Shown here one piece after another: positions 9,156-18,187 of a stretch of DNA of 64,000 nt (the first letter of the stretch is position 1; every line of letters begins with the position of its first letter). Source of the DNA: Aureibaculum sp. 2308TA14-22 (GTDB lineage: Bacteria > Bacteroidota > Bacteroidia > Flavobacteriales > Flavobacteriaceae); assembly GCF_040538665.1 (NCBI RefSeq), contig NZ_JBEWXT010000001.1, positions 62,001-126,000 of the forward strand, in the 5' to 3' direction. The translations under genes and the position numbers were made by a program. The notes below the pieces were generated by a model, which was given only the letters and a program-made list of their open reading frames with translations, was not told the DNA's origin and searched no databases.

Positions 9156-9851
9156 TTAATTTTCTAATTTTAAAACCCCAAAGGAATTGGGCACATGAAA
9201 ATTTGGTTTCTCAGGATTAGATACTACCCAACTGATCCATTTTATAGCTATTTTACCCTCTTTATTAGTATAGTATTCTCCTCTGTATAAACCTACATTT
9301 AAGATTCCATCATCTTTATAAATACCTAACTTTCTGAGCGAGGCTAAACTTATAGATCCTTCTACACTATAACCTCCTTTATGTTGAGATGCCTTTAAAA
9401 CGAAATCATCTTTGGGCCAATCCCAATCGAAATCAATATTATTTTTATAAAAAATAGCATCGGAATCAAGACACCTACCTAAGGCATCCATTTCTAAAGA
9501 ATAGTATGGTTTCGTTTCATCGGCAGCTTTAAAAAATATCTCAACTCTATCGGACTCAACGGCGTCAAGCTCTCCTAGATTTCTTTGAGGAGTTATAATT
9601 TCATTGTCTTCAACATTATAAAGAAAATACAGATGAGTATCTGACCACAACCCTTTAAAAGTTGTAGAGGGCAGGTTTTTAGGTTGCCATGGGTGTAAAA
9701 ATTCGGTTAAAACATTCGCATTTTCCCATGCCTCATCAGAACCACTTCCTGTAATAATAATATCACTATTTGTCTTTTTTACAACATAAGTTTTGGTTTG
9801 TGAAGTACAAGATAAACAGAACAGCAACACTAGACTAAATAAATACTTCAT
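9156..9851 (-). CDS. CBM9-like (DOMON-fold) carbohydrate-binding lipoprotein
   Basis: The protein has 231 residues; MKYLFSLVLLFCLSC is a lipoprotein signal. The sequence follows the carbohydrate-binding module family 9-like pattern: SDEAWENANVLTEFLHPW, then FKGLWSDTHLYFLYNVED, a basic and acidic central region, and near the C-terminus WISWVVSNPEKPNFHVPNSF with a terminal strand. These modules bind xylan or cellulose ends or related sugars, or occur as surface lipoproteins beside polysaccharide-use genes. It lies 21 bp downstream of the 607-residue protein at 9873 and is probably cotranscribed. The fold call is good; the ligand is unknown. Confidence 0.8.
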   Translation of the reverse strand: MKYLFSLVLLFCLSCTSQTKTYVVKKTNSDIIITGSGSDEAWENANVLTEFLHPWQPKNLPSTTFKGLWSDTHLYFLYNVEDNEIITPQRNLGELDAVESDRVEIFFKAADETKPYYSLEMDALGRCLDSDAIFYKNNIDFDWDWPKDDFVLKASQHKGGYSVEGSISLASLRKLGIYKDDGILNVGLYRGEYYTNKEGKIAIKWISWVVSNPEKPNFHVPNSFGVLKLEN

Positions 9852-9872
9852 AAATATTAAGACTTTGTTTAA

Positions 9873-11696
9873 TTAATGTTTACCCGTTTTTCTATTCTCC
9901 CATCCGCTTTTGCCATCATCTATAAATATTTCGTTAACCGTTCTTGAAACCCGATCATCTACTTCTTCTACCAAACGAATCCTAAGTGGGTTTTTCAATC
10001 TTTTTTGCCAATATAGCACTGGACCATAAGGTTTATCTCCTTTTTCTATTTCATAGGTTAGATATGCCCATTTTTCCGCAAAAAAATTACCTTTTAATAC
10101 AGGAATTACTTGTTGCATATTTGATGATAAAAAACTTAAGGATAATGCACGAGCCCAATAAATCCAGGGGCCACCAGTTACATACATAAACGGATTTAGC
10201 AATCTAGGTCTTGATTCTAATCCTGCATTGGAATAATTCAACTGGATGCCACTAAAACCAATTCCGGTTTCTTCATTATAAAAGGTAATCCATGGCGTAT
10301 CAGCTTCCATATATATGTCGGTAAGGTCAGGCATGTCCTTAACGTTGTACACCATAATGCTGTCCCTAACTATGTCATACCATGCTGCGTGAGTCATCTG
10401 TTCTCGTTTAAATACAATTTCTCCGTTTCTTAGTGCGATGGCATCAATTCTTTTATTGATTCGCATTGTAGTAGAACTGATAAAATAAGGTAATTCAGGA
10501 TAAAATTGATAACGTACAGAGGCGTCAACTTCTGGAATATCTCTCAAATTATCCCACATTTCTGCAGTTGAGATAATTGGACCAGAAATTGATTTTACAT
10601 TCTTAGGTGGTTTCCAATCGGCGGTATGTGTCCATGGACGTGGCGGAGTCCATGTGCCAGGGTTCCAATGAATGGCACCATTAGTTTCCATTCTATGGAA
10701 TAAAGGAACATCGGGTTTGCTTTTCAATGTTATTTGATCTAAATGACCAGAGTCGGGGTGCAAACCAATAGTATAAATATCATTATCAATTCTGAGTCCA
10801 GGTGCTTCCCCTTGAACTTTAAGATCGGTTTGGTACATTTTTGTTAAAGCATTCTCATTGTTATAGTAAACTAAAAACACTTTACTTGTTTTTGCCGGTA
10901 CATTTGCTAAAAAAGCTACACGTGCTGTAGTGGTTCCGTACCAAATTGGAGCTTCTCTTGTTGGCTTTCCATTTTCGTCTGGAGCTAAATCATCTTCTTT
11001 TAAAAATTTTTTAATGTCATAAACTTGACTTGGCACTTCTTCAATAAGATGGGTTTCTGTATCAATAGAAACTACACGTATTTCACGTTTTAGATGTAAC
11101 GCCTCATCTGGATAAAAAGGTAGCAATACTTCTACAGGCTCATTTTTTCTATCTATTCCGGCGGTCTCTGATAAAACGATTGATTTATAATTTTTCCAAT
11201 TATTATCAAAAGTTTTGGCATCAGATGGTGCCGTAATCGTTTTGGTACTGGTAAGAATTACATCTTTTTTTGAAGCGTGAATATCTTTCTTAGTTCTTAC
11301 TTTTATAGTTATTTTATATTTTTTACCTGGCTCCCATTTTACCCAACCAACAATGTGTGGATTAGAATATAAAGTACCATCTTGTGATAAGCCATAACCA
11401 GATGGTGGACGATGTGTTAAGGCAGGTCTGTTTTTATTCATTAAATCATTAGCTCTGTGCAAATCGGTAAAACGCAGTACTTTTCCATTTACAATAACTT
11501 CTACCTCTATTATTGACGCTTTAGGTAATTTTACATCGGCCATTAAATGATAAAAAGGAATAGCTGGGCTAGGATATCCTAATTCAAGTTTTTCAACTTC
11601 TAATTCCGCAACTTTTTCGACATTTCCATAACTCGGAATTGCGTAAAAGCATAAAAAAGACAAAGCAATAAACAAATAAAATCGGTGTTTTCTCAT
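9873..11696 (-). CDS. Large secreted protein, unrecognised, probably carbohydrate-active
   Basis: The protein has 607 residues with a signal peptide (MRKHRFYLFIALSFLCFYAIPSYG). Residues 25-130 resemble a beta-sandwich (EVEVIVNGKVLRF; WVKWEPGKKYKITIKVRTK). The centre is rich in Trp and Pro (HWNPGTWTPPRPWTHTADW) followed by ISSTTMRINKRIDAIALRNGEIVF, like the supersandwich (galactose-mutarotase-like) folds of polysaccharide lyases and mannosidases. I cannot name a family or active site. It sits between a CBM9-like lipoprotein and an 897-residue exported protein with a similar C-terminal style, so an enzyme for a particular glycan is the likeliest role, by inference. Confidence 0.7.
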   Translation of the reverse strand: MRKHRFYLFIALSFLCFYAIPSYGNVEKVAELEVEKLELGYPSPAIPFYHLMADVKLPKASIIEVEVIVNGKVLRFTDLHRANDLMNKNRPALTHRPPSGYGLSQDGTLYSNPHIVGWVKWEPGKKYKITIKVRTKKDIHASKKDVILTSTKTITAPSDAKTFDNNWKNYKSIVLSETAGIDRKNEPVEVLLPFYPDEALHLKREIRVVSIDTETHLIEEVPSQVYDIKKFLKEDDLAPDENGKPTREAPIWYGTTTARVAFLANVPAKTSKVFLVYYNNENALTKMYQTDLKVQGEAPGLRIDNDIYTIGLHPDSGHLDQITLKSKPDVPLFHRMETNGAIHWNPGTWTPPRPWTHTADWKPPKNVKSISGPIISTAEMWDNLRDIPEVDASVRYQFYPELPYFISSTTMRINKRIDAIALRNGEIVFKREQMTHAAWYDIVRDSIMVYNVKDMPDLTDIYMEADTPWITFYNEETGIGFSGIQLNYSNAGLESRPRLLNPFMYVTGGPWIYWARALSLSFLSSNMQQVIPVLKGNFFAEKWAYLTYEIEKGDKPYGPVLYWQKRLKNPLRIRLVEEVDDRVSRTVNEIFIDDGKSGWENRKTGKH

Positions 11697-11724
11697 CAGA
11701 TTAAATTTTATTAGTTGAAGATTG

Positions 11725-14418
11725 TTAATTTTTTAAATTTGTATTTCTTGTGGTAATCAAATTCATGTTTCTTAAGGTCTTAACCCCATTTTGCCAAGGA
11801 CCTCCAGCTCCCCAAATATAATAAGAGAAGTACATAGTACTTTTTTGAAAAATGGGCAGCCAAGGTTGAAATTCGGCATAATAATGATGGGCATCTCTAT
11901 TTTTTGGATGGTTCATCCACATATGTAGAAATACAGGCTGATCTACCGGAAATGCACCAACAAAAGTAATATCTTCTTTGGTGTCATATCCCGCGTTCCA
12001 TCCTTCTTTTATATCAAATGCTTGGCCGTAATATTTCTCTGGTTTCATTCTAAACTCATTAACACCACTTAATTCGGGAACTATGAACACATCTTCCAAC
12101 CAATGTTTTTCTCCCAGTTCCAGTATGGGCTGTGGGCCTAGCATATTTGCTTCTGGGTTTATAAAGGTTAACGCAAACCTAACTTCTAATAATGGAGAAT
12201 TTCCATATAAGGTAAATGTTTTTTCTAAACGGTTCCCGAAGTAATCCGTCCACATTTTAACTTGAACAAAGTCTCCTTCCTTTTTAATTATTTTAGAATT
12301 ATATACCTGATGCGTTTCCATACTACCTTGACCGAGAAAATCTTCAAATCCACCATATGGATAATAGCCTCTTTTTCTAAAAGAACGTTTTTCGTCAATA
12401 GCCTTTTTAGGCCATAATTTAAAAAGGATATTGTCGTTTCTGCTCTTAACAATATATTCAATTACCCTTGCTCCAGTTGCAAGTAATGTGACCTGAACGC
12501 TATCGTTCTCCATACGATATTCATTGACACCATCATTGTTTAAATCAATTTCAGCTAAAGTTGGCTTACCCTTTCTTTTACCCACGCCCAATTGCGAAAC
12601 ATAATTAACACCCATGGCCGATACCTTAACTTTATAGTTGCCCGCCTTTAACTTCAAATCAAATAATAAATCTTCAAAAGAACCTGTGGCCGCATTACAT
12701 GTTTTCGAAGTTTTGAAAATTACTTTCTTTTCATTTTTGATATTTACAACCTCAATAGCTACGGGAAAAGAGGATTTTTCGGTAAAATTATGAATCGTTA
12801 CAGGAAAACTGATCTTCGGAGCATGACTATACAAAAGACGATGTACCGAAATTGCAGGAGGTAAATCCAACATAGTTAAGGTACTTTTCTTTATTCCATT
12901 GTAATTGTAGTGAATAGCAATGGGATTGGTATTGTTTGTTGCAGAAGTCTCAGGTTGTAAAACAAAACGCTGAATTTTTGTATTGTTTGAGCCTAGGGTT
13001 AATGAAATCGAAGGTTTTCCTTTAATTTTAACTTCAGGAGGGAGTGCTAATTCTAACATTCCAGAAATAGGAACCTTAGCGGTATTTGTAATTTTTACAT
13101 CTAAGTTATATCCATTGACTTTTGCTTCGATATTAATAGGGTCGCCAAAGTATTCTTCAAGATACAACCTATCAAGTACTAGCATTTGCAATGCATTTCT
13201 ATATTGTGCAGGACCCATCATTTTTCCTTGCTCTAAAACACCAACTTCACGCCGATCCATAATGGCGGTCCACATAGATTCTTTAGTTAATGGTTGGCCT
13301 TTTTCAATGAACAGTACCATACTTGACAAGGCTCCTCTGTCCAATTGACCCGTTTTTAATACAAAGGGTACATCTTCGTTATCTATCTGTTCTTTATTTC
13401 CCTCGTTGGCAAAATATCCGTTGTACTTGTAAGGATCGGCTAGGGTGTCCCAAACTTGACGAAATACATATCCTTCTTTTTCCCTAGCAAATTTTACCCA
13501 AGATTCTTTGTCGTACATCTGCTGAATTTGAAACCCATCATAATTTTTTGCTCCAAAAACATAAGAAGCACCAACATCCGTGACAACGGGCAAATCAACT
13601 TTTTTGACCCAATTGGCTATATCATCTTTTGATAGATAGTCCATATAACCGTCAAATACAAACCAGCTGTTGCCTTCGTTCATGCCTGTTCCAATTATTT
13701 CAAGCGGATGACCTTTGGTTATGGTTACGCTATTGAGCAATGAGTAAGCCCCAAACCACCCTTTGTGGAAATCATACTTTTCGGTAACCTTTTTGACGTT
13801 TTCAATTTGATTTTTCAGTTTGTCGCGAGTATTTTTATCTTTTGAACTAACTATAAATAACTTTGATTGATTCTGTTCAAGGTAGAAAGCATTGATTCTA
13901 ACAAAATCTTTGGCATTGAATTGATGACTGCTTAAATCAGAAGCCCAATTGGTTTTTTTCGGCAACTTTGCATCAACTTTTTTACCTAGATCTGAATCTG
14001 AGTCAACATAAATAAGAACATTGTTATTGCTCTTGAATAGGCTTTCTAAATCCGATAGCGAAGGGTCATTTAGTGTTGTGTAATCATTTGACAGCAGTTG
14101 TTTTATAAATCCTTCTTGCATTGTTAATCCCGGAATTCCAAAATCTTCTGCAATATCTATCTTGCTTTGTAAAATGGTTTTCTCCAGATCAGGAACTGCC
14201 ATTTTAAAAAGATTTCCATATCTGTATAAAGTATTATAACTGTTATGCCAATAGTTGGTGTAACCATTGAAATTATTTTCGTTTTTGACAATGTTTTCTA
14301 AAGTACTGCTCTGGTCGGGATATTTATAATTATCAATACGCTGAGCAATTACAGACGTCTGTTGTAACAAGATTAATACTATAGCTAGGGTTATAAGGTG
14401 GTTAAATTTACGCGTCAT
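11725..14418 (-). CDS. Large exported protein with C-terminal mutarotase-like domain, unrecognised
   Basis: The protein has 897 residues with a signal peptide ending near VIAQ (residue 25). The N-terminal 400 residues are helical and mixed and include WFVFDGYMDYLSKDDIANW, with no known motif. Residues 430-600 look like two beta-sandwich repeats (VKITNTAKVPISGMLELALP; FPVTIHNFTEKSSFPVAIEV). A calcium-loop-like DLNNDGVNEY follows near residue 635, then a beta-rich domain (YYPYGGFEDFLG; FGNRLEKTFTLYGNSPLLEVRF) resembling mutarotase-like domains of glycoside hydrolases. Probably cotranscribed with the two downstream genes. Function unknown; polysaccharide processing is inferred. Confidence 0.7.
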   Translation of the reverse strand: MTRKFNHLITLAIVLILLQQTSVIAQRIDNYKYPDQSSTLENIVKNENNFNGYTNYWHNSYNTLYRYGNLFKMAVPDLEKTILQSKIDIAEDFGIPGLTMQEGFIKQLLSNDYTTLNDPSLSDLESLFKSNNNVLIYVDSDSDLGKKVDAKLPKKTNWASDLSSHQFNAKDFVRINAFYLEQNQSKLFIVSSKDKNTRDKLKNQIENVKKVTEKYDFHKGWFGAYSLLNSVTITKGHPLEIIGTGMNEGNSWFVFDGYMDYLSKDDIANWVKKVDLPVVTDVGASYVFGAKNYDGFQIQQMYDKESWVKFAREKEGYVFRQVWDTLADPYKYNGYFANEGNKEQIDNEDVPFVLKTGQLDRGALSSMVLFIEKGQPLTKESMWTAIMDRREVGVLEQGKMMGPAQYRNALQMLVLDRLYLEEYFGDPINIEAKVNGYNLDVKITNTAKVPISGMLELALPPEVKIKGKPSISLTLGSNNTKIQRFVLQPETSATNNTNPIAIHYNYNGIKKSTLTMLDLPPAISVHRLLYSHAPKISFPVTIHNFTEKSSFPVAIEVVNIKNEKKVIFKTSKTCNAATGSFEDLLFDLKLKAGNYKVKVSAMGVNYVSQLGVGKRKGKPTLAEIDLNNDGVNEYRMENDSVQVTLLATGARVIEYIVKSRNDNILFKLWPKKAIDEKRSFRKRGYYPYGGFEDFLGQGSMETHQVYNSKIIKKEGDFVQVKMWTDYFGNRLEKTFTLYGNSPLLEVRFALTFINPEANMLGPQPILELGEKHWLEDVFIVPELSGVNEFRMKPEKYYGQAFDIKEGWNAGYDTKEDITFVGAFPVDQPVFLHMWMNHPKNRDAHHYYAEFQPWLPIFQKSTMYFSYYIWGAGGPWQNGVKTLRNMNLITTRNTNLKN

Positions 14419-14946
14419 ACTTTAAATGCTTTATTTTTGGAGGTACATAGTGCTATTTAATACTTTAGCTTTAAGTAATTGTGTAGGGAAATGCTATTGA
14501 GATTAGCAAGGTACGATAATTATTTTTATTTTTTTGCTAGTTAATAGGCTACAGTTGCAGTAAGGTATTTACAAATTAATATATTGAAATGGGTTTATTG
14601 ACTTAACGATAACTCTTTTTATTGAGTTTAAGAGTCTCTCTAACCAACAAGTTGGTTTTAATGACAGCGGTTTTAAATTCAACGAAAAATTTACTGTATT
14701 TGCCAAAGTAAATAATTTATTGAGTAGTGATTATCAAAAAATATACCAATTACTATGTGCAGAGACTACAGGTTTTTGGTGGATTGACCTATAAGTTCAA
14801 TTTTTAAGTCCTGAATTTGTTTCGGGATCTTATTAAAGTTTGTTCGAAAGTTTAAAAGTACAGATTTAAAAAGTATTACACATTATTAGTGGCGTTAAGT
14901 TTTCCCCAATTCCCTTTTTTACTTAATGCTACTTGTTTTGGGTTTT
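14419..14946. other. Intergenic stretch with LacI-gene remnant
   Basis: 528 bp without an intact gene. It contains a 48-bp fragment of a LacI-type gene (14633-14680) and otherwise AT-rich sequence in which no frame is worth calling. The part nearest 14418 should hold the promoter of the 897-residue gene; I could not identify it. Confidence 0.6.
14633..14680 (-). pseudogene. C-terminal fragment of a LacI-family regulator gene
   Basis: 47 of 48 bases match the 3' end of the intact LacI-type gene at 26870-26917. On the minus strand it reads EFKTAVIKTNLLVRET, against EFKTAIIKTNLLVRETA in the intact protein. The upstream frame decays within a few codons (YSKFFV precedes it) and the stop is displaced. 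It is a relic of a second copy of this regulator beside the polysaccharide-like gene set. Confidence 0.8.
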
Positions 14947-16374
14947 TTATTCTTCCAAATATTTATCCAACAATTCCCTTATTTCTTTACCTTCCGGGCC
15001 AGGTGCATTTTGATGGACTAGTTTTCCTTTTTTATCGTATAATAAATATCTAGGTATTGTACTTAGTTTTAAATCTTTGTAAAAATTTGCACTCGAATAG
15101 TTGAGAGCCAAAATATTGTTCTTATTAAACCACAAGCCCTCTTCTGTTGAAGCTTTTTTCCATTTATTAAAGTCATTATCAATTGATATGTATAAAAAAA
15201 CCACATCTTTGTTTTTATAATCCGCTTTTAATTTCTTTGAAGCTGGCATAGCTGCTCTGCACGGAGCACACCAACTTGCCCAAAAATCTATATAAATCAA
15301 CTTTCCTTTATACTTTTCTTGAATGTCATTTAATTCTATTATTTCTTTTTTCGCATCTGTAAAATATACATCTTTTGTTTCCATTTTTAATTCCGAAAAG
15401 TCTAACAAGTAAGTGTTTTTTAAATCATTGATTAATAACGTATCATTGGTTACGTCTTTAAATATACTTAAATATTTATTTGAGATGTTTTTACTATTTG
15501 AATCATAGATTTTTTTAAGAAAATGATACAATAGATACTTTCTTGTTCGATTGGAGAAGTTTGGATTATTCTTAATCGAATCAAAAACAACTTCATAATT
15601 TTTAGAGAAAAGGGATTTTTCCTTCCGGTTTTTTAATGCGTATTTATAAAGGACATAGTTTTCAAGAAAATATCGATATGTTTTTAGATATAGTAACTCA
15701 TCTTCTTTTAAACTCTTTTTATCAATACTGTCAAAATTAATTTTATCTTTCATTAAATTAATATTTAAATATTTATTTCGACCTTTGTTAAGGAAATAAA
15801 TATCATCAGATATTAGATTGTTAAATCTAAGTGAATCCAAAAATTCATTAAACTTATAGTTGTACTTTACTAAATCTCTTTCATATTGATCTTTTTCATT
15901 TTTAGTTCTTTTGATTTTAAATTTTCTATAAAATTCAAATGCGTCTAGTGGTTTTTCAAATTTCATTTTTTTTTCAAAATTGAAATCATGTTTTAAAATT
16001 TTTCTATTAGCTATTTTAACATGAGGTCTATTATCTCGATTATGATCAAAAATTACTGTATCACCTTTGTGAAATATATAATAATTTGATTGCGGGAACT
16101 GAATATAAGCTAGACAAATTTTTGAGGCCGTTAAAGGCAAAAATAAGGTGTCTTCTGCTTCATTATCAACGTTTAAGATTATAGACTTAAAATCATAAAA
16201 TTGAGAGTAATAAATGTTCTCTTTTACATTAGAAACATTATTATGAGGGTGTTTTTTAAATATTAGGGTAATTCCATTCACTTCATTCGTTTTCTCCATT
16301 CTTTTGTGTTCTTCATTCTTTTGGTTACAATGAATCAAAAAAACAAAGGATATAAGAGTAATTTTTTTTAGCAT
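14947..16374 (-). CDS. TlpA-like thioredoxin-domain lipoprotein, unit 1 (CAPC)
   Basis: The start is the ATG at 16374 (MLKKITLISFVFLIHC, lipoprotein signal). A longer frame reaching 16617 has no signal sequence and overlaps the precursor peptide gene, so it is rejected. The result is 475 residues. Residues 20-340 form a variable Lys-rich domain, as in other Bacteroidota TlpA/AhpC-type lipoproteins. The C-terminal thioredoxin domain carries YIDFWASWCAPCRAAMP and a cis-Pro motif in STIPRYLLYD. It should reduce or exchange disulfides in the periplasm. It follows precursor peptide 1 by 55 bp, with a hairpin between them. Confidence 0.9.
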   Translation of the reverse strand: MLKKITLISFVFLIHCNQKNEEHKRMEKTNEVNGITLIFKKHPHNNVSNVKENIYYSQFYDFKSIILNVDNEAEDTLFLPLTASKICLAYIQFPQSNYYIFHKGDTVIFDHNRDNRPHVKIANRKILKHDFNFEKKMKFEKPLDAFEFYRKFKIKRTKNEKDQYERDLVKYNYKFNEFLDSLRFNNLISDDIYFLNKGRNKYLNINLMKDKINFDSIDKKSLKEDELLYLKTYRYFLENYVLYKYALKNRKEKSLFSKNYEVVFDSIKNNPNFSNRTRKYLLYHFLKKIYDSNSKNISNKYLSIFKDVTNDTLLINDLKNTYLLDFSELKMETKDVYFTDAKKEIIELNDIQEKYKGKLIYIDFWASWCAPCRAAMPASKKLKADYKNKDVVFLYISIDNDFNKWKKASTEEGLWFNKNNILALNYSSANFYKDLKLSTIPRYLLYDKKGKLVHQNAPGPEGKEIRELLDKYLEE

Positions 16375-16389
16375 TATAATTTTTTTGAA

Positions 16390-16413
16390 GAAAGAGCCTT
16401 GAAAGGCTCTTTC
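16390..16413 (-). other. Intergenic hairpin between precursor 1 and its TlpA gene
   Basis: GAAAGAGCC pairs with GGCTCTTTC around a short TTGAAA-type loop, with 11 possible pairs. On the minus strand it is followed by TTC and then A-rich sequence rather than a clean T run, so it may be a partial terminator or mRNA-stabilising element. Confidence 0.7.
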
Positions 16414-16429
16414 CAGTTTAAAAATAAAG

Positions 16430-16672
16430 TTAACAAACATTACAAGAATCAATCCAGCTTGCAGTGTTACAACTCTCACAACACCAATTATTACCTGGCT
16501 CTTCTCCAAATGATTCGGCTGTGTCTTGGGATACATTTTTTTCAACATAAATTTCCCCATCTCCATTTCTAGTAACATACGCACAACTACCTTCATCCAC
16601 TCTACCTCCAAAAACACTTTTTAACTCACTTCTTTGAAGCAATTCATTTGCTTCCACTTTAAAATTTCTCAT
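16430..16672 (-). CDS. Double-glycine-leader Cys-rich precursor peptide 1
   Basis: The product has 80 residues. Residues 1-23 are the leader: FKVEANELLQR, then SELKSVFGG ending in Gly22-Gly23, the classic C39-peptidase cleavage signature. The same leader, with 2-3 changes, begins the peptides at 21887 and 23822. The predicted core is 57 residues with six Cys (SC, WCC, ESC, DSC, NVC at the very end), no Lys beyond one, and is acidic. It is encoded beside the C39 exporter, the HlyD adaptor and a TlpA-like lipoprotein. It is likely cleaved during export and oxidised into a disulfide-bonded peptide. Role unknown: bacteriocin, signal or matrix peptide. Confidence 0.88.
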   Translation of the reverse strand: MRNFKVEANELLQRSELKSVFGGRVDEGSCAYVTRNGDGEIYVEKNVSQDTAESFGEEPGNNWCCESCNTASWIDSCNVC

Positions 16673-16692
16673 AATTTATAGAATTTTAAATT

Positions 16693-16700
16693 TATATTTG
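16693..16700 (+). promoter_or_regulatory. Putative -7 box TATATTTG of structured RNA copy 1
   Basis: TATATTTG matches TAnnTTTG. No TTG is found at the expected 19-nt distance, so the -33 half is missing or weak. The sequence and position are preserved in copies 2 (22149) and 3 (24055). Confidence 0.55.
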
Positions 16701-16788
16701 CCCTGAACAATTAAAGACCATCAAGGTTTTGGTCTGCCTTTCGCGAAAAGGATATTGTTTATTGCCCCGAATGCTCGGGGCTTTTTAT
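16701..16788 (+). ncRNA. Structured RNA element, copy 1 (divergent from precursor 1)
   Basis: Read on the plus strand, three hairpins follow a TAnnTTTG box: AGACCA/TGGTCT (16715-16736), CCTTT-CGCGA-AAAGG region (16737-16751), and a terminator GCCCCGA/TCGGGGC with T run (16764-16787). The U tract is on the plus strand only. It is 94/96 identical to copy 2 and structurally alike to copy 3. It lies exactly between the HlyD stop and precursor 1. Orientation suggests a small RNA of about 85 nt transcribed away from the peptide gene; a DNA or 5'-UTR role on the minus strand is the alternative. Confidence 0.7.
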
Positions 16789-16789
16789 T

Positions 16790-18091
16790 TTAATTGTACG
16801 TAAACAACTCTCTAAATTTATAGAAAATTCTCGCTGCTACACTCAAATCTTCCGTTATAATTTCTGCATTGCCCAATAATTCCTGATTAAAAGTAAAGGT
16901 TTTGTTGTACGATGTTTTTGTGCCATTGGGTAAAGAAATATAAACCACATAATTACCTTCATCATCAGGAGAAATTGAAAAATTAGTAACTTTTCCAATC
17001 AACATTCCGAACTGTTGGTACGGATAATTATCCAATTTTATAAAAACCTTTTGACCCACTAAAACTTTACCCGCGTTTTGTGCTGGAATTACCAACTTGC
17101 CCACTAAACTAGATGTATTGGTAGGTAAAATAGAAAATGCAATATCACCCGAATTTACAAATTGGTTCTCGCCCCAAAAATTTTGAAAACTAATAACACC
17201 ATTTATGGATGATTTTAACACGTATTTGTACTCCCAATCTCGAATAGCTTCTTTGAGAGAGTTATAACTTTGCGTTAAATTTTTGAGAAAGTTGGTTTTA
17301 TCTTCTTGTTCGTTTATTCTTGTAGTTTTCAAGGTGCTGTTGGCAGAGGAAATAGCCTCTCTCATTTGAGAAATAGATATAGCCATAGCATTGATATTTT
17401 TTTGCATCTGTAGATACTCCAACTGCTTATTTTCGTACTCCAATCTTGAGATAACACCTTTTTCAAAGAGCTGTTTTTGTCGTTCAAAATCGGTCTTTTT
17501 TAATTCAACTTCTTGTTCCAATAACTCTTTTTGATTGATTTGATTTTGTAACCGTACTCTAATTTCAGATAGTGATACCCTATTGCCTTGGATTTGATTA
17601 TTGTATGGGTCAAGGTCATTTAGTAATGTAAAATTTGTGTAACTTTTTTCAAAGTTGATAAGATCAATACTTATTTCGCCCAATTGCAATTGTGATGTTT
17701 TGCCAAAAGGGAAATTGAATTTTTCGGTATCAAACTGTAAGGTATCAATAATATGTTTTAGTACATAAACATCTCTATAATTGGCGGTGTTTCTTATAAT
17801 TGCTAGTTTTTCATTTGGTCTTACCGTGTCTCTGTTTTTAATGAAAACCTTTTCCAATTGTCCAGAATATCTCGCAACCACCCTTTCGGTGGGTTGTTCT
17901 GTAGTAACTAATACTTTTGCAGTAACAAAATCAGGATACTTGATGATAAATGCCAATATCAAAATAATTAATGTAAACATAAAAATTAAAGAAATACCCC
18001 AACGGACAATCCAAGCTGGTGGATTCGTTAGAATTTCTTGAACTTCTTCAGAGCGTAATTCCAAATTGTCTATTTTCTTGTTTTCTGGCAT
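16790..18091 (-). CDS. HlyD-family membrane fusion protein (peptide export adaptor)
   Basis: The protein has 433 residues. One transmembrane helix lies at about residues 30-52 (WGISLIFMFTLIILILAFII), then a lipoyl/barrel-sandwich half motif (ARYSGQLEKVFIKNRDTVRPNEKLA), a long coiled coil (residues 155-275), the second half (VLKSSINGVISFQNFWGENQFVNSGDIAF) and a beta-barrel. This is the periplasmic adaptor layout of type I secretion systems. It sits 96 bp downstream of the C39 ABC exporter, which it should partner. No TolC-type outer-membrane gene is in the window, so that component would be encoded elsewhere. Confidence 0.92.
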   Translation of the reverse strand: MPENKKIDNLELRSEEVQEILTNPPAWIVRWGISLIFMFTLIILILAFIIKYPDFVTAKVLVTTEQPTERVVARYSGQLEKVFIKNRDTVRPNEKLAIIRNTANYRDVYVLKHIIDTLQFDTEKFNFPFGKTSQLQLGEISIDLINFEKSYTNFTLLNDLDPYNNQIQGNRVSLSEIRVRLQNQINQKELLEQEVELKKTDFERQKQLFEKGVISRLEYENKQLEYLQMQKNINAMAISISQMREAISSANSTLKTTRINEQEDKTNFLKNLTQSYNSLKEAIRDWEYKYVLKSSINGVISFQNFWGENQFVNSGDIAFSILPTNTSSLVGKLVIPAQNAGKVLVGQKVFIKLDNYPYQQFGMLIGKVTNFSISPDDEGNYVVYISLPNGTKTSYNKTFTFNQELLGNAEIITEDLSVAARIFYKFRELFTYN

Positions 18092-18113
18092 TGATTTATA
18101 AATTTTGTTTAAA

Positions 18114-18142
18114 ACACCCCTATGGTCCCCTCAAGGGGACAA
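18114..18142. repeat. Short palindrome GTCCCC-TCAA-GGGGAC, REP-like
   Basis: A 6-bp perfect stem at 18125-18140 preceded by ACACCCCTATG. From memory, similar short palindromes occur widely between genes in Bacteroidota. It lies between the exporter and adaptor genes. Confidence 0.5.
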
Positions 18143-18187
18143 TTACTCATTTATAACTAATTTACTTATTTACTTAACTTCGGAATT

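Noticed and set aside
16375-16617. N-terminal extension of the unit 1 thioredoxin lipoprotein
   Set aside because: It overlaps the precursor peptide gene in another frame and hides a clear lipoprotein signal starting at 16374.
16764-16788. The terminator in the structured element as the end of the HlyD mRNA
   Set aside because: HlyD is on the minus strand, where the hairpin has no T run; the T run and T-G wobble in copy 3 point to the plus strand.
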